Assembly: GCA_045628845.1 (NCBI GenBank)
Contig: JAZQQE010000102.1
Span: 1-48,283, forward strand
Reading direction: 5' to 3'
Origin: RGIG7949 sp045628845
GTDB lineage: Bacteria > Bacillota > Clostridia > Oscillospirales > Oscillospiraceae
Length of the DNA stretch: 48,283 bases
Shown here: positions 7,786 to 14,542 of the stretch, piece after piece
Layout of the letters: each line of letters opens with the position of its first letter
Position numbering within the stretch: the first letter of the stretch is position 1
The notes under the pieces: model-generated
Told to the model about the DNA's origin: nothing
Databases searched by the model: none
The model's input: the letters and a program-made list of their open reading frames with translations, nothing else
Position numbers and translations under genes: made by a program

Positions 7786-8139
7786 ATGGCTACATTTTCA
7801 TATCCCAGTATAGCGGAACCCAGCCGCATCCTTGAATTCGACAAGGACAAGTGCGTCGGCTGCAACATCTGCGTCAATACCTGCCCGCTCGACGTCATGA
7901 TCCCCAATCCCGAAAAGGGCGGCGAGCCCATAGTCCTGTTCGCCGAAGAGTGCTGGTTTTGCGGAAGCTGCGTCATCGAGTGCCCGAAGAACGCTCTGAC
8001 GCTCGTCCCGCCCGCCATGCAGCGCATCTCCACCATCTGGAAGCGCAAGGCCACGGGCGAAGAATTCCGCATGGGCATGCTCAATCCCCCCGAGCCCAAC
8101 AACACCCCGCCCGTCGGCCGCAACAACCGCACCTTTTGA
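7786..8139 (+). CDS. AprB-like ferredoxin with two [4Fe-4S] clusters
   Basis: This 117-residue protein starts at ATG 7786 behind GGAAAGGAG and lies 17 nt after the flavoprotein gene. Two complete clusters are visible: CVGCNICVNTCP (Cys23, 26, 29, 33) and CWFCGSCVIECP (Cys56, 59, 62, 66). After the clusters there are about 48 more residues, including RISTIWKRKATGEEFRMG. In AprB a tail of this kind, with a similar aromatic-basic stretch, wraps around the flavoprotein. I infer that it is the beta subunit feeding electrons to or from the FAD of the upstream protein. It is last in the operon and is followed by a terminator. The ferredoxin assignment is firm; the AprB resemblance is my reading of the layout. 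Confidence 0.85.
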   Translation: MATFSYPSIAEPSRILEFDKDKCVGCNICVNTCPLDVMIPNPEKGGEPIVLFAEECWFCGSCVIECPKNALTLVPPAMQRISTIWKRKATGEEFRMGMLNPPEPNNTPPVGRNNRTF

Positions 8140-8177
8140 CGGTGCGGGTCTCCGCATCAGGCGGAAACTCAAAAAGC

Positions 8178-8213
8178 AAAAGCAGCTTCCGGAGATCAGG
8201 AAGCTGCTTTTCT
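8178..8213. terminator. Bidirectional terminator after the ferredoxin gene
   Basis: An AAAAGCAGCTTCC / GGAAGCTGCTTTT stem (8178-8190 and 8199-8211) around an 8-nt loop ends the URO-D/flavoprotein operon. The A-run on the left lets it also end the convergent SpoU methylase gene. A separate CCGCACC/GGTGCGG repeat straddles the ferredoxin stop codon (8127-8147). Confidence 0.88.
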
Positions 8214-8226
8214 TATACACGGGTTT

Positions 8227-9045
8227 TTATCTTACGCGGAGCTGCCAGAACGCAACGGCGCTCGCCGCCGCCACGTTCAGCGAATCGACCCCGTGCGACA
8301 TGGGGATGCAGACCGTGTAATCGCACTTTGCTATCGTGTCCGCGGAAAGTCCGTCGCCCTCCGCTCCGAGCACTATCGCAAGCTTTTGCTCGGCGCAGAG
8401 CCGCGCGTCGTCAATGCTGACGGCATCACTGCTGAGCGCCATCGCCGCCGTGGCAAAGCCGAGCGAGGAAAGCTCGCTCAGGCCCTTGGCGGGCCATTCC
8501 TCGCCGATATAGGTCCATGGGACCTGAAACACCGTCCCCATACTGACTCGGACGGAGCGCCTGTTGAGCGGGTCGCAGCACGACTGCGTCATAAGTACGC
8601 CGTCTACGCCGAGCGCCGCGGCCGAGCGGAATATGGCGCCGACGTTCGTTGAATCGACCACACCCTCGAGGACGGCTATCCTCCGCGCTCCCGCGCAGAT
8701 CTCAGCAGTCGGGCGCGGAGCGGGCCTTCTCATGGCGCACAGCACTCCGCGCGTAAGCTTGAACCCCGTCAGGCCTTCAAGCAGTTCTCTCTCGCCCGTG
8801 TAGAGCGGTATATCGCCGCACCGCGTGATTATCTCCGCACCGTCACCGGATATATGCCTTCGCTCCATAAGCAGGGAGACGGGCGTCAGGCCCGCGTCGA
8901 GCGCCGTCTTTATGACCTTCGGGCTCTCGGCGATGAATATCCCCTTTTCCGGCTCTATCCTGCTCCGGAGCTGCGATTCGGTAAGACGTGCGAACACGTC
9001 GAGCTCCGGCGAAGAGAGGTCTTTAATTTCGATGATATCAGCCAT
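8227..9045 (-). CDS. SpoU/TrmH family RNA 2'-O-methyltransferase
   Basis: This 272-residue protein begins at ATG 9045. Residues 1-100 form the substrate-binding N-domain (FIAESPKVIKTALDAG). The SPOUT catalytic domain follows with its three knot motifs: DSTNVGAIFRSAAALGVDGV (motif 1, near 130-150), AIVLGAEGDGLS (motif 2, near 221-232) and CIPMSHGVDSLNVAAASAV (motif 3, near 246-264). Such enzymes place a 2'-O-methyl group on rRNA or tRNA using S-adenosylmethionine. The exact nucleotide cannot be told from sequence. It is a single-gene unit with its own promoter at 9096-9124 and shares a bidirectional terminator with the ferredoxin gene. A second SpoU enzyme is encoded at 39826-40569. Confidence 0.9.
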   Translation of the reverse strand: MADIIEIKDLSSPELDVFARLTESQLRSRIEPEKGIFIAESPKVIKTALDAGLTPVSLLMERRHISGDGAEIITRCGDIPLYTGERELLEGLTGFKLTRGVLCAMRRPAPRPTAEICAGARRIAVLEGVVDSTNVGAIFRSAAALGVDGVLMTQSCCDPLNRRSVRVSMGTVFQVPWTYIGEEWPAKGLSELSSLGFATAAMALSSDAVSIDDARLCAEQKLAIVLGAEGDGLSADTIAKCDYTVCIPMSHGVDSLNVAAASAVAFWQLRVR

Positions 9046-9095
9046 AGGTCGTCGTCCGTTTCATGCGTTTTCGGGTATGAACTCAATACGGGATG

Positions 9096-9124
9096 ATTAT
9101 AACAAATCGGCCAGCCGCTTTCAA
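9096..9124 (-). promoter_or_regulatory. Promoter of the SpoU methylase gene
   Basis: On the minus strand TTGAAA (9119-9124), a 17-nt spacer and TATAAT (9096-9101) form a near-consensus sigma-A promoter about 50 nt before the start codon. The rest of 9046-9321 holds this promoter and the plus-strand one at 9262; I see nothing else in it. Confidence 0.8.
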
Positions 9125-9261
9125 GAAAGCATCGAACCGATTTTTGAAGGCGTGATCGCCTTTCGGCTCCACCTGAATCGCCCCTGCTCTGCATAAGGGA
9201 TAAAATGCTTCCGTCCGGATAACGCTGCGACCATATTTTTCCTAACATTTTCAGGATGATA

Positions 9262-9290
9262 TTGACAAGTTGCAGCGGGCAACTTATGAT
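9262..9290 (+). promoter_or_regulatory. Consensus promoter whose spacer is a palindrome
   Basis: TTGACA (9262-9267), a 17-nt spacer and TATGAT (9285-9290) form a strong promoter for the gene at 9322. The spacer reads AGTTGC-agcgg-GCAACT, a perfect inverted repeat that extends one base pair into both hexamers. This is a plausible repressor operator. Confidence 0.8.
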
Positions 9291-9321
9291 AATATCAAAA
9301 AAAGAAAACGGAGGCTCTGTT

Positions 9322-9915
9322 ATGGTCCTATTCAAAAATGCAGGCAAGCAAAATACCGAAGAAACGATCATGCTGGCCCTTAAGCGCGCCATGGAGCTCG
9401 ATTGCGGCATCGTCGCCGCCTCCACCATGGGTGTAACGGCAGACCTGCTGCTCACCAAGGCGAAGGAAGTCGGGTTCAAGAACAAGATCGTCATCGTACG
9501 AGGCTGCTCCAATAAGGGGCGCGGCGGTCTCAATCTGATGAAGCCCGAGATCAAGGCGGACCTCATCGCACGCGGCGCGTCCGTCGTCACTACTGCGCAC
9601 GCGCTCAGCGCAGGCGAACGCGGCATCAGCTCCAAGAGCAGAGGCGTCTATCCTCTCGAGCTCATGGCGGAGACTCTTCGCTGCTTCGGTCAGGGCACCA
9701 AGGTATGCTTCGAAGCAGCTGTCATGGCACTTGATGCCGATGAGTTCCCGTACGGAGTGCCCATCGTCGTGCTCGCAGGCTCCCACCGCGGCGCGGACAC
9801 CGCCTGCGTGATAACTCCCGCCCACTCCTCGAACATCCTCGAGACAGTCATCAACGAGATCATCTGCAAGCCCTTCGACGTCGAGAATCCCGATAAGTCC
9901 ATGACGTTTGATTGA
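9322..9915 (+). CDS. Stand-alone pyruvate-kinase C-terminal-like protein
   Basis: This 197-residue protein starts at ATG 9322, eight nt after CGGAGG. Longer upstream starts would place coding sequence across the promoter. The opening TEETIMLALKRAMELDCGIVAASTMGVTADLLL, then KIVIVRG near 55-61, matches the pyruvate kinase alpha/beta (C-terminal) fold, which in the full enzyme is the allosteric domain. Here it stands alone without the catalytic barrel. A later glycine-rich stretch, IVVLAGSHRGADTACVITPAHSS, may form a ligand-binding loop. Stand-alone versions of this fold occur in archaea and Clostridia and have no firmly known role; a nucleotide- or phosphate-sensing function is only a guess. 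The gene is monocistronic, with its own operator-bearing promoter and terminator. Confidence 0.75.
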   Translation: MVLFKNAGKQNTEETIMLALKRAMELDCGIVAASTMGVTADLLLTKAKEVGFKNKIVIVRGCSNKGRGGLNLMKPEIKADLIARGASVVTTAHALSAGERGISSKSRGVYPLELMAETLRCFGQGTKVCFEAAVMALDADEFPYGVPIVVLAGSHRGADTACVITPAHSSNILETVINEIICKPFDVENPDKSMTFD

Positions 9916-9936
9916 TTTTCAAAAATTATACAGAAG

Positions 9937-9968
9937 AAAAAGGGCATCCGTATGGATGCCCTTTTTTT
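9937..9968 (+). terminator. Terminator of the PK_C-like gene
   Basis: A GGGCATCC-GTAT-GGATGCCC stem (9942-9949 and 9954-9961) is preceded by five A and followed by seven T. Confidence 0.9.
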
Positions 9969-9975
9969 ATATATA

Positions 9976-10122
9976 GGGATCGCCCGCGTGCGCGCGGACG
10001 CTTTGAACATTTACTCCGGCCTTTTTTGATTTGAGAGAGGGATTCGCCTGCGTGCGCGGACAGCTATCATAATAAATACTTGCATTTTTCTGAGAGAGGG
10101 ATTCGCCCGCGTGCGCGCGGGC
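9976..10122 (-). repeat. Three degenerate copies of the tRNA-Ser 3' end
   Basis: Three copies of a GGGATTCGCC-CGCGTGCGCGCGG unit start near 9976, 10039 and 10098 (steps of about 63 and 59 nt). The second and third are preceded by GAGAGA. On the minus strand the shared part reads GCGAATCCCTCTCTC, matching the T-loop and 3' acceptor strand of the tRNA-Ser at 10230-10315 (CGAATCCCTCTCTC). The third copy contains a GCCCGCG-TGCG-CGCGGGC hairpin (10105-10122). They look like decayed or amplified tRNA 3' ends. The 9969-10183 stretch holds no credible gene. Confidence 0.7.
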
Positions 10123-10131
10123 CACGGGCCG

Positions 10132-10156
10132 GAAAACATGCCCCCGGCATGTTTTC
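10132..10156. repeat. Perfect 11-bp hairpin between tRNA-end repeats
   Basis: GAAAACATGCC (10132-10142), loop CCC, GGCATGTTTTC (10146-10156). The T-run inside the stem makes it terminator-like in either direction, but no gene clearly ends here. Confidence 0.6.
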
Positions 10157-10183
10157 TTGGACGGCCCTTTCGGATCCCTCTTT

Positions 10184-10243
10184 CTCTCTCTCCGCCAAAA
10201 AGAGCACCCCCGTATGGGGGTGCTCTTTTTGGCGGAGAGAGAG
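10184..10243 (-). terminator. 28-bp perfect palindrome forming the tRNA-Ser terminator
   Basis: Arms 10184-10211 and 10216-10243 are perfect reverse complements around a GTAT loop. The inner part (10197-10230) is an ordinary terminator stem with an outer A/T run, acting on the minus-strand tRNA. The outer part of the right arm is the tRNA's own acceptor 3' strand plus CCA, so the left arm is an inverted copy of the tRNA end. Confidence 0.8.
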
Positions 10244-10315
10244 GGATTCGAACCCCCGGTACTTTCGTACAACGGTTTTCAAGACCGTCACCATCGACCA
10301 CTCGGACATCTCTCC
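10230..10315 (-). tRNA. tRNA-Ser (anticodon UGA), CCA encoded
   Basis: Read on the minus strand: acceptor GGAGAGA pairs with TCTCTCC, followed by discriminator G and an encoded CCA that overlaps the terminator stem. The anticodon arm is ACGGT-CTTGAAA-ACCGT with anticodon TGA. The long variable arm GTACGAAAGTAC is typical of serine tRNA, and the T-loop is TTCGAAT. It is expressed from its own promoter at 10327-10355. Confidence 0.95.
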
Positions 10316-10326
10316 GTGCGCAGTAG

Positions 10327-10355
10327 ATGATAACACACGACGTCTCCCTTGTCAA
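10327..10355 (-). promoter_or_regulatory. Promoter of tRNA-Ser
   Basis: On the minus strand TTGACA (10350-10355), a 17-nt spacer and TATCAT (10327-10332) lie 12 nt before the mature tRNA 5' end. This fits a strong stable-RNA promoter. Confidence 0.85.
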
Positions 10356-10359
10356 ATCG

Positions 10360-10399
10360 AAAAAGGTGCCCTCTCCTCTTCTTCCGGAAAGGGCACCTT
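10360..10399 (-). terminator. Terminator of the efflux/SLH operon
   Basis: On the minus strand AGGTGCCCT pairs with AGGGCACCT across a long loop and is followed by five T (10360-10364). It lies just past the stop codon of the SLH protein gene. Confidence 0.85.
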
Positions 10400-10404
10400 A
10401 GGCA

Positions 10405-12615
10405 TCAGCCTGCGGTTATGATGCGTATCTGTCCGCCCTCGGAGGCGGGCTTGTCGTAATAGACCTTCAGGTTCGGGGAGGCAGTTCGCGCCGCGTCAAC
10501 GCTCGTCACCCAAGTGTTCGTATCGCGGATGTAGCACTGGACCTCCGGCGATATCGGGAAGTACGTGCCGCCTATGACGGCGTAGCCGTTTACAAAGTCC
10601 GTCCTCGTGCAGGAGGCCTCGGTGAGCAGCACGTAGGACGTCGCGGTGCCGTTTTCAAAGGACACGCCGGCGTATCTTCCATCAAGGAAGGAGCTCCCGA
10701 AGCTGCTCGGACGCGCCGTGTCTCCCCTGCTGTTGATGACTGCGACGCAGTCGCGCTCGGCAACGCTTCCGTCAAACCAGACGTAAGACTCGACGCTGCA
10801 TTTCACGAGGCCGTATTCGAAGCTCGTTCCTGTCGCGTTATTGAGTACGAGCAGGTTCACGCGGCCCGCGGTATCGTAGCCCGCGTGGAGGACGTCGGAG
10901 AAGCTCGTGAGCGGGATCTCCGAGACGTTTATGCGCTTGGGGCATCTGCCGCTCGCCGTATCGTACACGGCGCAGTAGGCGGAGAGCTGCGCGTCACCGA
11001 GTGTACGCGAGGCGGTATTGAGCGTTTTGTTCGGGCGGACGAGGTCAAGGCGCGAAAGCGTGAGCTTGCCGGCGGCGTCGCTTCTGACCTTGACGAGTCT
11101 TCCGCCGAGAGCCGTGAAGTTGCCCGTGGTCGGAGCGGTGAACGTAAGTCCGTTGGAGAACGTCACGGTCGCGGAGTCCTCGGTCACGCTGTCAGCGAGC
11201 GCAACGGGCTCGCCCGTCGCCTTTGCGGTATTCACGACGGCGCCGACGCGGAGATCGTCAGTTAAGAGGAGCGTCACTCTCGCGCCCTTCGCGAGGGACA
11301 TAATCTGCTTCTGCGCGAGCGTCGAGAGCTCGAATTCCTTTCCGAAGGAGGTGATCTTCGTCGGTGTCTCGTAGTTGGGCCAGGCGCTCTCATAGTAGCC
11401 TGTAAGGCGGAAATCAGAGGCGTAGAACGTAAGTGTCGACCTGTCGACGGTGACGACGTCGTACGGCTTGAGGGCCGTCACGTCGGACGCCGTGCCGTTT
11501 TTATAGAGGGTATAGTAGCCGTTCGGCTCGAGGCCGAACATGACGGCGAGGGCCGACAGATTGGCGGGAGCGGTTTCAAGCATGACAACGTCGGAGTCCG
11601 CGGCGGCCTTGGAGGTGACGGTCACGAGGACGCAGCTGCCGATATCGTCATAATAAACTGTCATCGCGGAGCCCGGCCTGATGGAGAGCCACGCGGACTC
11701 ATAGGCCAGGTGCACGCCGTCGACTACGGTGACGGTGCCGCTTCCAATGAAGTGGCGGCCGCCGTTAGTGTCAAGGATGTAGGTATATTTCGCCTCATCG
11801 ACGGTCACGGTCTTCGAGGAGAGCGCGTCGGTCGCGACGGCGGCACGGACGTAGCCTCTGCCGTCGGTTATGAAGCGGCAGGTCGTGCCGACGAGATTAT
11901 TTTCGGGGGTGAATACGGCGGTGTACTCCTTCACTCCGCCGTCAGTCATGGCGGTTATCTTATTGCCGCCGACGGCGAGCACTACGGAGCTGTCGGTCAG
12001 CCCGCCGTATACCTTCGAGGCGAACTGCATGCCGTTCACGTCATCGCAGAGGAGCAGATTCTTGAACAGCATCACGGCCTGCGCGCGGGAAATGATGCTG
12101 GCGCCCGTGAGGCTCTCAAGGCCCTTGCTGAGGCCGATGGTCTTTGCCTCGGCTATGTATCCGTTCGGCCAGGGCAGGGCAAAATCCGTGTCCTGATAGC
12201 CGAGAACGCGCATCAGTACCGTCACGGCCTCGCTGAAATAGATCTCTCTGTCGGGCGCAAAGCTCCCGTCGCCGATGCCGAGGACTATCTTGTTTCTGAC
12301 GCAGTAGTGTATGTAGCCGGACGCCCAGTGGCTTCCGCGCACGTCCGTAAACACGGAGCTCGCGGCGTACTGCGCGGCCTCGCCCTGCTTGCCGAGGATG
12401 CAGACGGCCATCTTGCAGAACTGCGCTCTGGTCAGCGTACCCTCCGGCATGAAGAGCCCGCCGCCTATTCCGTCTATGACTCCGAGCTGTTCGAGCACGG
12501 CGGCGTCGCGCATCGTCGCAGGGTCAGAAATATCCGTGAACGACGCTCCCGCTCCGACAGAAAGCGTGCAGAGCAGCAGTACCACCGCAAGCGCGGCTGC
12601 GAAAAATCTTTTCAT
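10405..12615 (-). CDS. Secreted protein with N-terminal SLH repeats
   Basis: This 736-residue protein starts at ATG 12615 behind GGAGG. A signal peptide is clear (MKRF, then a hydrophobic stretch to AGAS near 25). Three S-layer homology repeats follow at about 26-85 (FTDISDPATMRDAAVLEQLGV, TRAQF), 88-145 (FTDVRGSHWASGYIHYCV) and 150-205 (GYIAEAKTIGL, SRAQAVMLF); these bind pyruvylated cell-wall polymers. The remaining 530 residues are beta-rich and unassigned. The gene lies 11 nt after a MacB-type permease gene on the same strand and ends at a terminator, so it is the last gene of the efflux operon. That position suggests a wall-anchored partner of the transporter, which is inference. The SLH assignment is strong. 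Confidence 0.88.
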   Translation of the reverse strand: MKRFFAAALAVVLLLCTLSVGAGASFTDISDPATMRDAAVLEQLGVIDGIGGGLFMPEGTLTRAQFCKMAVCILGKQGEAAQYAASSVFTDVRGSHWASGYIHYCVRNKIVLGIGDGSFAPDREIYFSEAVTVLMRVLGYQDTDFALPWPNGYIAEAKTIGLSKGLESLTGASIISRAQAVMLFKNLLLCDDVNGMQFASKVYGGLTDSSVVLAVGGNKITAMTDGGVKEYTAVFTPENNLVGTTCRFITDGRGYVRAAVATDALSSKTVTVDEAKYTYILDTNGGRHFIGSGTVTVVDGVHLAYESAWLSIRPGSAMTVYYDDIGSCVLVTVTSKAAADSDVVMLETAPANLSALAVMFGLEPNGYYTLYKNGTASDVTALKPYDVVTVDRSTLTFYASDFRLTGYYESAWPNYETPTKITSFGKEFELSTLAQKQIMSLAKGARVTLLLTDDLRVGAVVNTAKATGEPVALADSVTEDSATVTFSNGLTFTAPTTGNFTALGGRLVKVRSDAAGKLTLSRLDLVRPNKTLNTASRTLGDAQLSAYCAVYDTASGRCPKRINVSEIPLTSFSDVLHAGYDTAGRVNLLVLNNATGTSFEYGLVKCSVESYVWFDGSVAERDCVAVINSRGDTARPSSFGSSFLDGRYAGVSFENGTATSYVLLTEASCTRTDFVNGYAVIGGTYFPISPEVQCYIRDTNTWVTSVDAARTASPNLKVYYDKPASEGGQIRIITAG

Positions 12616-12626
12616 GTGTATTCCTC

Positions 12627-13838
12627 CTATTCGCCGCGCAGGGCTTCGACGGGCTGGAGGCCCGATGCCCTGATGGCGGGGTACGCACCGAATATCATTC
12701 CTATAAGCACCGAAACGCCGGCAGCGCCGAGGCCTATCGTCATGCTCGGATAAAGCGTAAGATCGAATATCACTTTACCGAGCACGAGAGTGCCCAAGGC
12801 GCCCACAGCTATTCCGATGAGGCCTCCGACGAAGGACAGCACGCTCGATTCTATCAGGAACTGCCCGACTATCGCGCGGCGCTCGGCTCCTATCGCCTTT
12901 CTGATGCCTATCTCGCGCGTTCTCTCCGTGACGGTGACGAGCATGATGTTCATGATGCCTATGCCGCCGACGAGAAGCGCGATGCTCGCTATGCCGCCGA
13001 GCACTATCTTCAGCATCCTCGTCTCCTCATTCGTTGAGTCGATGTACGTGTTCGAGCTGTAAACGTCGTAGTAGCCGCTGTCGGACGATATGCGCGTCGA
13101 GAACCAGTTGCCGAGGTAGGAGATGGCTTTCGTCGTGCTCTCCTTGTCCTTCGCCTTGACGGTGAAGGAGTTTATCTGCATGGAGGGCTCGAGCAGGCGC
13201 TTTATCGTATACGGTACGACGACAACGCCGTCGTAATACTGGTGCATCCACTCATCGTCGGGATTGCCGCTCGCTTCGTCGTAAATGGGCGCGTAGGTTC
13301 CTATGACCGTGAAGCGCTCGCCCTTGATGAGTATCGTCTTGCCGACGGGGTCTTCAAAGTTGAAGAGCTCCTCGCGCGCATAGTCCCCGAGGATGCAGAC
13401 GCGGTTTATGTTCTTCACGTCCGTGTAGGACAGGTCACGCCCGGAGGCAAGCTTGTAGCCTCCGCAGACGGAGTACTGGTCGCTCCCGAGATATATCTGC
13501 GGGTCCTGCAGCCTTTTCGAGCCGTGCTGAACGTTCGCGCCCCATATACTTGCCATCGGGGTCACGCCGTCTATGTACTCTTCAAGCGATTGACAGTAGT
13601 CGTAAAGCTCCTCGTCAAGACTCTTATTGGAATCCCAGACATAGTAGTTTATATCTATCTTGTTCTCGCCCTGCTTGGCCCAGTAGTCCATCATGCTGTC
13701 GCGGTAGCCCTGCACGAGCGACACGAGTATGATGACGGCGGCAACGCCGATTATGATGCCGAGCATCGTAAGGAACGAGCGGCCCTTTTTGGCGAGGACG
13801 GATTTTATCGCTATACGGAAGGACTGTCTCAGATTCAA
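12627..13838 (-). CDS. MacB/FtsX-type ABC transporter permease
   Basis: This 403-residue protein starts at TTG 13838, overlapping the ATPase stop (TTGA), with GGGAGGTG 5 nt upstream. It has the MacB layout: one N-terminal transmembrane helix (about 20-42, SFLTMLGIIIGVAAVIILVS), a large extracellular domain (45-270), and three C-terminal helices (about 275-300, 330-350, 365-390). The conserved TERTREIGIRKAIGA coupling segment lies near residues 306-320. MacB-type permeases do not carry substrate across the membrane through a pore but drive extrusion by mechanotransmission together with an adaptor. The gene lies between its ATPase and the SLH protein. Substrate (antibiotic, peptide or lipid) cannot be told. 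Confidence 0.92.
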   Translation of the reverse strand: MNLRQSFRIAIKSVLAKKGRSFLTMLGIIIGVAAVIILVSLVQGYRDSMMDYWAKQGENKIDINYYVWDSNKSLDEELYDYCQSLEEYIDGVTPMASIWGANVQHGSKRLQDPQIYLGSDQYSVCGGYKLASGRDLSYTDVKNINRVCILGDYAREELFNFEDPVGKTILIKGERFTVIGTYAPIYDEASGNPDDEWMHQYYDGVVVVPYTIKRLLEPSMQINSFTVKAKDKESTTKAISYLGNWFSTRISSDSGYYDVYSSNTYIDSTNEETRMLKIVLGGIASIALLVGGIGIMNIMLVTVTERTREIGIRKAIGAERRAIVGQFLIESSVLSFVGGLIGIAVGALGTLVLGKVIFDLTLYPSMTIGLGAAGVSVLIGMIFGAYPAIRASGLQPVEALRGE

Positions 13839-14539
13839 GACGGCACCTCCCCTGCTTCGCGTGTCGTGTCGGACACGATCTTCCCGTCGATTATCCTGAC
13901 TACGCGCGCGGCGGATGCTGCGATATTGTCGTCGTGCGTTATGAGGATGACCGTCGAGCCGTCGGCATGGAGCCCGCGCAGGAGCGCCATCACGTCGGCG
14001 GAGGTCTTGCTGTCGAGGTTGCCCGTCGGCTCGTCGGCGAGGATAATGGGAGGCGCCGAGGCAAGTGCCCTCGCTATCGCGACACGCTGCTGCTGACCGC
14101 CGCTCATCTCCTTCGGGAAGTGCATCATGCGACCTCCGAGCCCGACCTTTTCGAGCGCTTTGACGGCAAGCTGCCTGCGCTCCGACGGCTTCGTGCCTCT
14201 GTATACGAGCGGGAGCTCGACGTTTTCGAGCGCGGTCAGCTCGTTGATGAGGTTGAAGCCCTGAAAGATGAAGCCTATCTCCTTGTTGCGTATATGGGAG
14301 AGTTCTCTGTCGTTGAGCTCCGTTATCTCCTCGCCGTCGAGCATATACTCGCCGTAGGTCGGGATGTCAAGGCAGCCGAGCACGTTCATCAGCGTGCTCT
14401 TTCCCGAGCCCGACGCGCCGATTATCGCGACGAATTCGCCGCGGTCTATCGTCAGCGACACACCGTCGAGCGCGCGGACCTCGCTGTCCTTGTTCTCGTT
14501 ATATATTTTGTATACGTCTTTTATCTCAATAAGGCTCAT
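13835..14539 (-). CDS. MacB/LolD-type ABC transporter ATPase
   Basis: This 234-residue ATPase starts at ATG 14539, three nt after the adaptor's stop codon. Walker A is GASGSGKST near residues 40-48, the Q-loop is in FIFQGFNLI, the signature is MSGGQQQR near 143-150, Walker B is IILADEPTGNLDS near 163-175, and the switch histidine lies in ILITHDD. All catalytic residues are present. It powers the permease encoded immediately downstream, with the stop and start codons overlapping. Family assignment secure. Confidence 0.95.
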   Translation of the reverse strand: MSLIEIKDVYKIYNENKDSEVRALDGVSLTIDRGEFVAIIGASGSGKSTLMNVLGCLDIPTYGEYMLDGEEITELNDRELSHIRNKEIGFIFQGFNLINELTALENVELPLVYRGTKPSERRQLAVKALEKVGLGGRMMHFPKEMSGGQQQRVAIARALASAPPIILADEPTGNLDSKTSADVMALLRGLHADGSTVILITHDDNIAASAARVVRIIDGKIVSDTTREAGEVPS

Positions 14540-14542
14540 AGC

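Noticed and set aside
9969..10315. Phage or island attachment site at tRNA-Ser
   Set aside because: Copies of the tRNA end are present, but no integrase, phage or mobility gene is near and the copies are only about 60 nt apart.
9967..10355. Short minus-strand ORFs reading AHAGESLS- and RANPSL-type peptides
   Set aside because: They read through tRNA-end repeats and the tRNA itself and are a common source of false proteins.
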